Assembly (NCBI RefSeq): GCF_038595065.1 | Contig: NZ_CP152003.1 | Coordinates: 1,282,001 to 1,346,000, forward strand | DNA length: 64,000 bases | Direction of reading: 5' to 3' | Source of the DNA: Sutcliffiella sp. FSL R7-0096 | GTDB lineage: Bacteria > Bacillota > Bacilli > Bacillales > Bacillaceae_I | Part shown: one piece after another, positions 8,042-15,397 of the stretch | How positions within the stretch are numbered: position 1 is the first letter of the stretch | How the letters are laid out: the number at the start of each line of letters is the position of its first letter | Position numbers and translations under genes: made by a program | Notes under the pieces: model-generated | Databases searched by the model: none | What the model saw: only the letters and a program-made list of their open reading frames with translations | What the model was told of the DNA's origin: nothing

Positions 8042-9031
8042 TTGAAAAGGTTATTTATAATCATCTCAATATCCAGTCTACTAGTACTTGGAGGTTATTC
8101 TATCTATGAATACACAAGTTACACCTTGAAAAATTCCGAAAGAAACATCACAAGTTTCATCCACGAACATCTGGGTCCAAAACAGAAGGAACCACTGTTA
8201 TTGGAAGTATTTCCAATTGAGGGTACAAACAAAGTAGTGGCGACATTTGAATATAGTCAAAGTAAGTTGGGTGTGGCCATTTTTATAAAAGGAGTTTATG
8301 GCAAGCTAAAGCTTGAAACGTTCTTACTTGACCGCTCCTACTATTCGGAGGTAATGAATACAAGAGATGGAACCCAAATCCTTTTCATAGGGGAAAACCT
8401 GCAAACGTCTGTAAAAACAATCGAAACAGACATTGTCATCCAAGGTGAAAGAGTGAAACTGGCAATCCCGCCACAAAAATATTTCACTCATATAAGTAAA
8501 ATGGAGAACGCCTTAAAAATTGACAAAGAACCAATTTACATTTACCGCAATCTAAAGGGGGCACTTGCCGGGGCTACGAAAGAACTGGGAGGGATGGAGG
8601 TGATGTTTGTAGACGAAAACAATCAATCATTCCTGATTTATTCTGAAAAGAATGCAGTATTAAAAACGGTACTTGGAGGTTTTCAGCAGAGTGAGGAGGG
8701 GTTTATCGTTACAGGAGTGGAGGAGCCGAACTATTATACTATGAATGAAGAAAAGAGCTTCTGTTACGAAGAGAAGAAGATAGATGTTCATCATATAGAG
8801 CAAACATATCTTCACGGCCTGGTACCGCAAGAGGATGAGGTTCAAAAAGTAGTGCTTGAAGTGAAAAGGAAAGATGAAGTGATCTATCAGTTTTCGAGCA
8901 ATGTGGTTGCTAATCAGTTCCTCATCCATATTTCTCGCCCAGAAATTTTGGAGTCAGATGAAAATACTATAAAAAAATTTCATTTTTATGATAAGGACGG
9001 AAATTACATACGAACTGAGATGAAGAGCTAG
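8042..9031 (+). CDS. Hypothetical membrane-anchored or exported protein
   Basis: 329 residues. Residues 2-24 form one hydrophobic segment after KR, with no lipobox, so a signal peptide or N-terminal anchor is likely. The rest is polar, mixed alpha/beta and rich in lysine and glutamate, with no motif I recognise. TTG start at 8042 with a GGGGG-type site seven to twelve bases upstream. The preceding 250 bases show no other gene. A hairpin terminator overlaps the stop codon, so it is a single-gene transcript. Function unknown. Confidence 0.7.
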   Translation: MKRLFIIISISSLLVLGGYSIYEYTSYTLKNSERNITSFIHEHLGPKQKEPLLLEVFPIEGTNKVVATFEYSQSKLGVAIFIKGVYGKLKLETFLLDRSYYSEVMNTRDGTQILFIGENLQTSVKTIETDIVIQGERVKLAIPPQKYFTHISKMENALKIDKEPIYIYRNLKGALAGATKELGGMEVMFVDENNQSFLIYSEKNAVLKTVLGGFQQSEEGFIVTGVEEPNYYTMNEEKSFCYEEKKIDVHHIEQTYLHGLVPQEDEVQKVVLEVKRKDEVIYQFSSNVVANQFLIHISRPEILESDENTIKKFHFYDKDGNYIRTEMKS

Positions 9032-9049
9032 CTTTTTGCTGGCTTTTTT
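9026..9049 (+). terminator. Terminator overlapping the stop codon of the 8042 gene
   Basis: AGCTAGC, loop TTTTT, GCTGGCT, then six T residues; one G-T pair in the stem. Confidence 0.75.
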
Positions 9050-9124
9050 ATTATGTATATTTGAAAGTAGAATGGAAGTAAATATCTCAGCGAAAGTGGA
9101 CGGGAAAAGTTTTTATTAGTAAGA

Positions 9125-9158
9125 AGACCGCTCGATATTCCAATCCAAGAAGCGGTCT
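9125..9158 (-). terminator. Possible terminator of the 9157 gene
   Basis: AGACCGCT and AGCGGTCT arms with an 18-base loop; the T tract on the minus strand is poor (TCTTACTAAT), so termination is uncertain. Confidence 0.4.
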
Positions 9159-9351
9159 AGCCTTTAACAGGTTCATCAGTTGTGGAGATATGTCTATAAA
9201 CGGAAATATTCTGAAGAATGCTGACAACCATTAGAATGAACATTGTCCAAAAATAACCGATGTCATGAATGACAAATGCTATGACAGAAGCAACAAGCAT
9301 TAGAAAGCTAGCCATGATACTAATGACGAAAATAATTTTACTCAAACTCAA
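9157..9351 (-). CDS. Small two-helix membrane protein
   Basis: 64 residues with two hydrophobic segments (about 5-27 and 33-50) joined by an HD turn. TTG start at 9351 with AAGGAGGAG eight bases upstream, which is a strong site. No family recognised. It is transcribed alone between the 8042 gene and a repeat-bearing spacer. The spacer 9360-9579 upstream of it holds no other gene that I can see. Confidence 0.6.
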   Translation of the reverse strand: MSLSKIIFVISIMASFLMLVASVIAFVIHDIGYFWTMFILMVVSILQNISVYRHISTTDEPVKG

Positions 9352-9579
9352 TGCTACATCTCCTCCTTAATTATAGAAGTATAACATAATAAGTGCTTTC
9401 GGTATCTATATACCCATGATTAGGGTATGATATGTGTGTAATTATACTACAATTATGGTTTTCTCTTCATTACAGTTATGTAAAATCTTCTATGTAAAAT
9501 CTTCGTAAAACGAAAGATTTACTAATAAGACGGTTAGAAAGGGAAAAAGGTTCCATCGAAGTATAAATAATAATCCAAA

Positions 9580-9613
9580 AAAATGAAAGATAATTGTTCA
9601 TTATCTTTCATTA
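9580..9613 (-). terminator. Distal copy of duplicated terminator hairpin with T tract
   Basis: A 12-base perfect stem AATGAAAGATAA / TTATCTTTCATT with loop TTGTTCA. On the minus strand it is followed by TTTTTT. Its 34-base sequence recurs exactly at 9822-9855, on the other side of a family A element. Confidence 0.9.
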
Positions 9614-9821
9614 CAGTGTGTAGACAAAGCTTAAAATAATGAAATTCTCAGTTGATCGCAGTGGAAGGAGCGAAGACTCCTGCGGGAGGAAAGGACATGG
9701 AAGACCCCGCAGGGCGTAGCCCGAGGAGGCTTCCGGACTGCCCGCGGAAAGCGAAGCTCCTGCAACGGAGATCAACTCTTCCAACAGATAACCTAACTAG
9801 TTTATAGTTTGTCAACAGTCT
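9614..9821 (+). mobile_element. Family A non-coding element, copy 2
   Basis: 208 bp with the same ends as copy 1 (CAGTGTGTAGACAAAGC and GTTTGTCAACAGTCT) and about 95 percent identical inside by eye, including GGAGCGAAGACTCCTGCGGG. It separates two identical 34-base copies of the terminator hairpin of the 9843-10511 gene. Relative to the terminator's direction it is inserted in the opposite orientation to copy 1. Confidence 0.85.
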
Positions 9822-9855
9822 AAAATGAAAGATAATTGTTCATTATCTTTCATTA
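9822..9855 (-). repeat. Proximal copy of duplicated terminator hairpin
   Basis: Identical to 9580-9613. It overlaps the last three codons and stop of the lipoprotein gene at 9843 and has lost its T tract to the inserted element. Confidence 0.88.
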
Positions 9856-10511
9856 ATCTTTATTAATTTATGAACATCTTTTAATACCTCTTCTTTAATT
9901 TCATGCCGGATCCATCCTACGTGTGGGGCGAAAACTGAACTTCCTTTACGTAGTGTGTTGCCATCCTGGTCCTTTTCTTCGAAATCAATAATGATACAAT
10001 CCTTGAACGTCTTAGCAGGTGTTTCGATTTCAGCATTTATTGACCTGATATGATAAGTGATATCCAAGTCGAAATCCTCTATTGTTTCGGTCCATTCTTT
10101 ACTTTCTTCCAGCGGGTAGGCAATGATTTTCGTTTTAGGGAATTTTTTAATATCATCTGCATCCCATTCTGTTGGGAAGTCCTCCGATAAAACGATATAT
10201 CCATAGATGCCATCTTTCTTCTCTTCATAAAAGTTGATCGTTTCCGAAGTATCTGTTGAAGAGTCTTCGGAACCTAGATCCACAACCGTTTTCACTTCTA
10301 CAATCTGGCTGTCTGGAACCTTGCTATAAAGCACCCTGTATTCTGTGTGCTCCTTTTCTTCAATGTACCTTTGAAAAGTATAATCCCCTGTCGATGGCAG
10401 CAAAGGTGGTGGTTCTTCAGCATTACCCGGAACACCTTCAATGGCAGAACCGCACCCAATAGTAACGGCTGAAATGATACTAATAAAAAGAATAATGAGT
10501 ACGTTCTTCAA
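9843..10511 (-). CDS. Putative lipoprotein
   Basis: 222 residues with a lipoprotein signal peptide: MKN, hydrophobic core, lipobox VTIGC with cysteine 20. A short proline-rich linker (EEPPPLLP) follows, then a predicted beta-rich domain of about 180 residues with no motif I know. It should be anchored to the outer face of the cytoplasmic membrane. TTG start at 10511 with GGAGGGG seven bases upstream. Its 3' end runs into the duplicated terminator. Function unknown. Confidence 0.72.
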   Translation of the reverse strand: MKNVLIILFISIISAVTIGCGSAIEGVPGNAEEPPPLLPSTGDYTFQRYIEEKEHTEYRVLYSKVPDSQIVEVKTVVDLGSEDSSTDTSETINFYEEKKDGIYGYIVLSEDFPTEWDADDIKKFPKTKIIAYPLEESKEWTETIEDFDLDITYHIRSINAEIETPAKTFKDCIIIDFEEKDQDGNTLRKGSSVFAPHVGWIRHEIKEEVLKDVHKLIKINER

Positions 10512-10577
10512 ATAAAACCCCTCCTGGAAAGGTTCAAGTTGAAGATAGTGTACCCAATATTCCTTTTTTTAGTTATT

Positions 10578-11010
10578 GGCTCTGTTAAACACGCTGGTGA
10601 TTTCCGCACTAGGCTTCGTTTTCCTAGGGGCGTTTGGGGAGCCTCCTCGGCTTACGCCAAGGCCACTGATAAACCTAATAACTTATCTTTTTTATGGTTT
10701 CTAGCTGTTGATTGGAGCAATAGGCGAAGACTCCTGCGGGGGGATAGCGACAATCTTGAGACCCCGCAGGGCGTAGCCTGAGGAGGCTCAAGGTCGCCCC
10801 GCGGAAAGCGAAGCCGTTTGCGGAAATCAACAGCGGTGTTAACCAGATTATTAAAGTTCATTACTTTTTCAGTGGCCACGCTTGCGCCTGCGGGGTCTCC
10901 CCTAAACGCTATCTCCCTCAGGACAAGGAAGGCTTCGGCAGCAAAACATCGCACGAAGAAAATGCGGCAACATTGTTGCTGCATAATCAACAGCATGCTT
11001 TAACAGAGCC
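10578..11010. mobile_element. Family B composite element with 8-bp target duplication
   Basis: 433 bp bounded by inverted ends GGCTCTGTTAAACACGCTG and CAGCATGCTTTAACAGAGCC. The 8-bp sequence TAGTTATT is repeated exactly on both sides (10570-10577 and 11011-11018), a clear insertion footprint. No transposase gene is inside. A second element (10661-10877) is nested within it. The insertion hit the stop codon of the 11010 gene: the original TAA became TAG using the element's terminal G. Confidence 0.85.
10661..10877 (+). mobile_element. Nested family B-inner element
   Basis: 217 bp with inverted ends GGCCACTGATAAA and TTTTTCAGTGGCC, containing the palindromic core with CGAAGACTCCTGCGGGG and GAGGAGGCTCAAGG. 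Related copies occur at 14755-14941 and 53226-53499, so it moves independently of the outer element. A GCTTACGCC/GCTTGCGCC near-duplication lies two bases outside its ends. Confidence 0.7.
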
Positions 11011-11423
11011 TAGTTATTCATTTCCAGCATCTCGAGAAACCCTGTGCAATCTTCACTGAAATAGTAGAACATTGGCTGCTCTTTTTCATTGAAGATAAGC
11101 AAATACGGCTTTTCTCCTTCAGGAAAAATGAAGATTACTTGCTTGACGGATTGTTTTAACACTTTCGTGTCGATGTTTTCTGAGGGTTCAAAAGGCACTT
11201 TGACCATAAAGCCTGTTTTTGGTGTAGGGTTCAGCTTTGGATAAAGGGCGTTTATACTTTTTACAAGCTTAAGGGCCTCAGACCTGTTTCTTTCGTCCAA
11301 TGGAATGGACTTTGTCACCTTACTCTGTGTTACATCAAATACTTCTATTTGAAGGGGTTGTGCCGATACAGGGACAGCCAGTATTCCCCAGGTAAGCAGT
11401 AGAAAAAAGAAGACTTTTCTCAT
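11010..11423 (-). CDS. Small exported protein of unknown function
   Basis: 137 residues with a Sec-type signal peptide (RK, about 14 hydrophobic residues, cleavage likely after VSA). The mature part is basic, with several aromatic residues near the C terminus. I place the start at the ATG at 11423, seven bases after AGAGGTG; another ATG two codons upstream overlaps that site. The stop codon was recreated by insertion of the family B element, so the protein is unchanged. It may be co-transcribed with the small membrane gene at 11475. Function unknown. Confidence 0.65.
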   Translation of the reverse strand: MRKVFFFLLLTWGILAVPVSAQPLQIEVFDVTQSKVTKSIPLDERNRSEALKLVKSINALYPKLNPTPKTGFMVKVPFEPSENIDTKVLKQSVKQVIFIFPEGEKPYLLIFNEKEQPMFYYFSEDCTGFLEMLEMNN

Positions 11424-11474
11424 TTTCATCACCTCTTTGTTAGTATGGAGCAAAAGAAGTGAAATCATGAGGAT

Positions 11475-11588
11475 TCAGTCTTCATGCCCAAGGAATCGAT
11501 AACCGATGTATAAAACAAATAAGCACCCCAATGTAATCAGAATCAGGTCATAACCGACGCAAGATGTTTGAAGACATAGTTTCCCCAT
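11475..11588 (-). CDS. 37-residue membrane peptide
   Basis: Short open frame starting ATG at 11588, six bases after a strong GGAGGG site. It encodes 37 residues with three cysteines, a central hydrophobic helix (LILITLGCLFVLYIGY) and a charged end (GHED). Size and layout are those of a one-pass membrane peptide. It lies 51 bases upstream of the exported-protein gene on the same strand. No family recognised; expression is inferred only from the ribosome-binding site. Confidence 0.5.
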   Translation of the reverse strand: MGKLCLQTSCVGYDLILITLGCLFVLYIGYRFLGHED

Positions 11589-11674
11589 TTTTGCCCTCCA
11601 ATAAATAATTTAATAATATGTGAAAAAAAACACTTTATGACTAATAGTAAGCGTTTACATATAAGGAAATTAGT

Positions 11675-11720
11675 AAAGCCGAACCGGGGACTTCCGTCAT
11701 TATGCCCTCGTCTCGGCTTT
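11675..11720 (-). terminator. Possible terminator of the 11724 lipoprotein gene
   Basis: AAAGCCGA and TCGGCTTT arms with a 30-base loop; the minus-strand tail is only moderately T-rich. Confidence 0.45.
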
Positions 11721-11723
11721 GCC

Positions 11724-12077
11724 TTATTCCGCTCTTTCTTTCTCGTCTTGAATCTTTTCCTTCAATAACGATACAGCCTCTTCCTTGTCATAGGTGAATA
11801 AAATCATGTCGTCGGTAAGATACCCTGTATATTCAAACACTATATAAGCAGGAGTTTGTTCAATATTGTATTTGGGGTAATTCTCGGTTGCCTCATCCAA
11901 TCCGACCACCACTTCACTGTCTTTCAGAATGAAATCAATATCCTCCACTTCAGAAAGAGATGCATCTTCTTTCTTGTCGACAACTTCAATGTACGAAAAG
12001 CGATCTGGAATGTGCGTTGGCATACCACAGGCTGTTAGAAAAAGGAGGAATAGGGATATAAGAATGATTTTCTTCAT
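11724..12077 (-). CDS. Small putative lipoprotein
   Basis: 117 residues beginning KKIILISLFLLFLTAC, a lipoprotein signal with cysteine 17. The mature part is acidic (many D and E) and about 100 residues long, with no motif I know. ATG at 12077 follows TTGGAGGTGCTGATAT. It sits in a run of minus-strand genes for small surface or membrane proteins. Function unknown. Confidence 0.7.
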   Translation of the reverse strand: MKKIILISLFLLFLTACGMPTHIPDRFSYIEVVDKKEDASLSEVEDIDFILKDSEVVVGLDEATENYPKYNIEQTPAYIVFEYTGYLTDDMILFTYDKEEAVSLLKEKIQDEKERAE

Positions 12078-12138
12078 ATATCAGCACCTCCAATAAGTAT
12101 AATTCGACATATTTTTAAAAAACCCTTTTCTGATATTA

Positions 12139-12678
12139 TTATTTTATAGGGTTAGCTTTTTTATCTTGAAGGTGCTTTCTGAATTTGTTGAAAAAGAATG
12201 TATTTAAAGTCATTATAAATGCATAAAACATACACGAGTATAAGAGTGTCCACTCATTATATTGAAAAAGATCGAAAAAAAGCGAGATCCATTCCAGAGA
12301 TATCAGAATGAGAGCCCAGCCAATTATAAATCCGATTGTAGCCGGTCTGAATTTTGCATAAAAATGAATAGCGATAACAATGGTCGCTGGATAGGGAATT
12401 GTTTGTAAAATAACATCAAAAATCTCTGCATGTGCGTAGTCCATCGTATCGTAAAAATCTAATGGGTGTTCGGCTAACAATGATTCCAAGGTGGTGCTCA
12501 AAAATAGATTAAATAGATATACACTGGCCAGTTCCGTGTTGGTAAGTGTTCGGTAGTGTGTATGTAAAAACCAAAGGACTACAATTACCATTATGGAAAT
12601 AAAAATAGTGAATACTTCGTTTTCATCAAAAAATTTTGGGGAAATGGGATGGAGGATAGATTTGATTTGACTGTTCAT
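12139..12678 (-). CDS. Multi-pass membrane protein (CBO0543-like), second of pair
   Basis: 179 residues with about five hydrophobic segments after a polar N terminus of 23 residues. Its organisation resembles the 3679-4224 protein. The start codon overlaps the stop of the upstream gene in an ATGA, so translation of the two is coupled. No catalytic motif was seen. Function unknown; a role shared with its partner is likely from the coupling. Confidence 0.55.
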   Translation of the reverse strand: MNSQIKSILHPISPKFFDENEVFTIFISIMVIVVLWFLHTHYRTLTNTELASVYLFNLFLSTTLESLLAEHPLDFYDTMDYAHAEIFDVILQTIPYPATIVIAIHFYAKFRPATIGFIIGWALILISLEWISLFFDLFQYNEWTLLYSCMFYAFIMTLNTFFFNKFRKHLQDKKANPIK

Positions 12679-13157
12679 GTGATTACCTGCTCATTTCTCA
12701 ATAGTAAACGAATGGTCTTCAGAATAAAATGCGTTAGTAGAAGTATGAAGATGGCCGCTGCTAAATCAATGAGTGGATACCACTTTTCATTTTGTGTTTC
12801 CAATATCCCCGATAAAAATAAAGCTTTCTCACTTGCAATTACAAACAGGATCCATCCAATCCCACTTGCTACATAATAGCTGAAACGGGTGCTCTTTAGA
12901 ATATACAATACAATGATCAGTAGGACGGGGAGGGTAATGCCAAAATGTAATTTCACTGTGAGTTTCGCCCATCCGCTATCAGCAATGCTAATCCGGTCAT
13001 AAGGGGAAAATAGTTTATAGTATGTATTTTGACAGATGTAGGATGAAAATAGAAATAACAAAAACAGTTCGAGGGCCTCGAATTTACTTTTGATCATACG
13101 GAGTGAAAGCAGTAGAAAGATGGACAAAACTATCGTGACTGTTAATGCAATATACAT
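12675..13157 (-). CDS. Multi-pass membrane protein, first of coupled pair
   Basis: 160 residues with four or five hydrophobic segments and a short basic C terminus. The ATG at 13157 is chosen because GAGGGAG lies six bases upstream; the frame is open further upstream, but with no ribosome-binding site there. Four-base ATGA overlap with the following gene. The region 13158-13367 upstream holds only divergent promoter DNA for this gene and dedA. No family recognised with confidence. Confidence 0.55.
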   Translation of the reverse strand: MYIALTVTIVLSIFLLLSLRMIKSKFEALELFLLFLFSSYICQNTYYKLFSPYDRISIADSGWAKLTVKLHFGITLPVLLIIVLYILKSTRFSYYVASGIGWILFVIASEKALFLSGILETQNEKWYPLIDLAAAIFILLLTHFILKTIRLLLRNEQVIT

Positions 13158-13367
13158 AAGTAACTCCCTCATCATCAAATAGTCTTTCGCCACTAGTATT
13201 ACTAAGGTGTTTCTATTCCATTCATGAACATTCCACTGAGTGGCGGGAACCAAAGTGGGGGCCACACTTCCCAGGTTGAAAAATAACTACATTCGTTTTT
13301 TAGTGCTTTTCATGGACTTGCCTTCATACATTGTTAGGGACAACTCTCTTACAAATGAGGCGAGGAT

Positions 13368-13955
13368 ATGGAGCACTTTTTTTTATCTATTTTTGAATTT
13401 TTCCAGACGATGGGAGTTTGGGGAATTGCGTTAGGATTAATGGTGGAAGTTATACCAAGCGAAATTGTATTGGGATATGGGGGTTATTTGATTTCCATCG
13501 GTAAAATAAGTTTTACAGGAGCCCTTGTGGCCGGTGTGGCAGGAGGTACACTTGCACAACTATTTTTGTATTGGGCCGGGAGCATTGGAGGAAGGCCATT
13601 TCTTGAAAAGTATGGGAAATACATATTAATTCAAACGAAGCACTTGAATATCTCTGAAAAGTGGTTTGAGAACTATGGACCGATTGTGATTTTCACAGCC
13701 CGATTCATACCGGTGGTACGGCATGCCATATCGATACCGGCAGGCATTGCAAAAATGAAGTTCTTGCCCTTTCTTCTTTACACGGTGGCGGCGGTAATAC
13801 CTTGGACGGTCCTATTTCTCTATATAGGCTTTCAATTGGGAGAAAACTGGCGTGATATCAAACACGCTGCCCAGCCGCTCATTATCCCTTTAATGATTTT
13901 AATCATTTTAGGGGCCATCACTTATTTTGTTTTTGACAGGAAACGTTCGATATAG
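13368..13955 (+). CDS. DedA-family membrane protein
   Basis: 195 residues. The DedA/VTT signature is clear in the middle: FTARFIPVVRHAISIPAG followed by a PWTVLF segment, with the E/G-rich N-terminal re-entrant motif VEVIPSEIVLGYGGY. Several DedA proteins, including UptA, return undecaprenyl phosphate across the membrane; others act on phosphatidylethanolamine or maintain proton-motive force. The next gene, 13 bases downstream, is a UppP phosphatase, which favours the undecaprenyl role by inference. ATG at 13368 after GAGGCGAGGAT. Confidence 0.9.
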   Translation: MEHFFLSIFEFFQTMGVWGIALGLMVEVIPSEIVLGYGGYLISIGKISFTGALVAGVAGGTLAQLFLYWAGSIGGRPFLEKYGKYILIQTKHLNISEKWFENYGPIVIFTARFIPVVRHAISIPAGIAKMKFLPFLLYTVAAVIPWTVLFLYIGFQLGENWRDIKHAAQPLIIPLMILIILGAITYFVFDRKRSI

Positions 13956-13968
13956 GAGGAGGAAGAGC

Positions 13969-14748
13969 ATGTCCAAAATTGAGGCGTTCATTTTAGGTAT
14001 TATTCAAGGACTTACGGAATTTCTTCCAATTTCAAGTACGGGGCACTTGTATTTGGGACGGAATCTATTTGGCCTGCAGGAAGCGGGACTGCTGCTCGAT
14101 ACGATGCTACACTTTGGGACATTGATTGCCGTTCTTTATTTTTATCGTGAGGAATTTATCAAAATTATCCGTAACCCATTTCACAAGCTGTCCTTTTTGC
14201 TAGTGATCGGGACCATTCCAGCTGTCATTATAGGGCTTGCTTTTAAAGACTATTTTGAGGATATTTCCAAAACAGGCGTTACAATCGGTTGGGAGTTTTT
14301 GATAACGGGGGCCTTTCTGTGGTTTGCGGATTCCATCAAAAAAGGTGCAAAAAAAATGGAGGATATTACGTGGAAGGATGCCTTGTTCATTGGTTCCTTC
14401 CAAGCTGCCGCCATTTTCCCTGCTATATCACGCTCAGGGCTGACCATTGTAGCAGGTCTCTTCCGAAAGTTGGATAGGGAAACGGCAGCATATTTTTCCT
14501 TTCTGCTATCGACACCAGCGATTGCAGGAGCGGTGTTTCTCCAAACTGTCGAGGTCGCACAGGTGGGTAGGGAGGATATATCACTGACTTCATTGATGAT
14601 TGGAATTCTTGCTTCCTGTTTCTTTGGGTACATTGCGGTAAAATGGATGATCAATTACTTGAAAAAGCATTCCCTGCGCACATTTGCTGTCTATGTGTGG
14701 ATATTGGGAGTTGTTGTCTTGAGTCTACAATATCTGGGATTATTTTAA
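13969..14748 (+). CDS. uppP: Undecaprenyl-diphosphatase UppP (second copy)
   Basis: 259 residues, BacA family, with the usual motifs GLTEFLPISSTGHL near residue 13 and AISRSGLT near 155, and eight hydrophobic segments. It removes a phosphate from undecaprenyl pyrophosphate outside the membrane. ATG at 13969 follows TAGGAGGAGGAAGAGC; codons upstream overlap dedA. Paired with dedA, it would make a two-step recycling unit: UppP forms undecaprenyl phosphate and DedA flips it inward. Divergent from the copy at 284, so not a recent duplication. Confidence 0.93.
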   Translation: MSKIEAFILGIIQGLTEFLPISSTGHLYLGRNLFGLQEAGLLLDTMLHFGTLIAVLYFYREEFIKIIRNPFHKLSFLLVIGTIPAVIIGLAFKDYFEDISKTGVTIGWEFLITGAFLWFADSIKKGAKKMEDITWKDALFIGSFQAAAIFPAISRSGLTIVAGLFRKLDRETAAYFSFLLSTPAIAGAVFLQTVEVAQVGREDISLTSLMIGILASCFFGYIAVKWMINYLKKHSLRTFAVYVWILGVVVLSLQYLGLF

Positions 14749-14754
14749 TGGTTC

Positions 14755-14941
14755 TGGTTAAACACCGCTGTTGATTTCCCCAAACGGCTTCGCTTATCCA
14801 AAGGGCGACCTTGAGCCTCCTCGGGCTACGCCCTGCGGGGTCTCAAGATTGACGCTATCCCCCCGCAGGAGTCTTCGCCTATTGCTCCACTCAACAGCTA
14901 TAAATCTTAAAAAAGATAAGTTATTGGATTTTTCAGTGGTC
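14755..14941 (-). mobile_element. Family B-inner element, 3'-truncated
   Basis: Minus-strand copy with the typical GACCACTGAAAAATCC end at 14941 and the CAACAGCGGTGTTTAACCAG motif at the other side, where it breaks off seven bases after the uppP stop codon. The core carries CGAAGACTCCTGCGGGG. Downstream 14942-15030 shows decayed repeat-like GC-rich sequence. Confidence 0.7.
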
Positions 14942-15095
14942 ATGCTGCCTGTAGGGTCTTCTGCTATGCGCTACCTCGCGCTGGAGTCTATGCCCTTCGC
15001 TTCAATCACCAACTCCAAAACTCAATTTATATTTGGGTTTTCTTTTTCACAAAACATTCTGTTATTATGGAAGGAGGACAAAGGGGGAGTATTCT

Positions 15096-15356
15096 GTGTT
15101 CAAAGATATAAAAACAAGAAAAAAACCTATTGTTTTCCTTCAACTGCTGCTGGTTATAAGCGGGCTCATTCTGGGGGGGATGGGAGCGTACCTTGATAGC
15201 CCTACACATTTGGGGTGGATGTTTTGGTTATTTGCAGGTGCTTTTCTTATCAGGGGATTGGAAAGGCTACTTTTGGAGAAACAAAGCTATATGGGCTATA
15301 TGCTAATGGGGGTTTTCTATCTCGCCTTTTCTTTTTTTGTTTATCCTATCTGGTAA
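15096..15356 (+). CDS. Small membrane protein
   Basis: 86 residues with three hydrophobic segments after a KTRKKP basic start, so the N terminus is probably cytoplasmic. GTG at 15096 is chosen because AAAGGGGGAG lies six bases upstream; the frame is open earlier but only over repeat-derived DNA. It resembles the small DUF3953-type membrane proteins of Bacillus in size only. Function unknown. Confidence 0.55.
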   Translation: MFKDIKTRKKPIVFLQLLLVISGLILGGMGAYLDSPTHLGWMFWLFAGAFLIRGLERLLLEKQSYMGYMLMGVFYLAFSFFVYPIW

Positions 15357-15360
15357 AGAG

Positions 15361-15386
15361 AGCCGTGGACTGCGTTGGTCCACGGC
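15361..15386 (-). terminator. Terminator of nrdAB
   Basis: GCCGTGGAC and GTCCACGGC arms with a short loop; on the minus strand the tail is TCTCTTTACC. It lies 12 bases after the nrdB stop. Confidence 0.65.
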
Positions 15387-15397
15387 GGGAAAGCATC

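Noticed and set aside
10539-11003. Several open frames on both strands of the 10.6-11.0 kb repeat
   Set aside because: They are created by the GC-rich palindromic repeats, overlap each other and lack translation signals.
13240-13434. 64-codon plus-strand frame before dedA
   Set aside because: Overlaps dedA in another frame, no ribosome-binding site, unlike any protein type.
14771-15196. 141-codon plus-strand frame
   Set aside because: Its first two thirds are family B repeat; only the overlapping GTG-start frame at 15096 has a proper ribosome-binding site.
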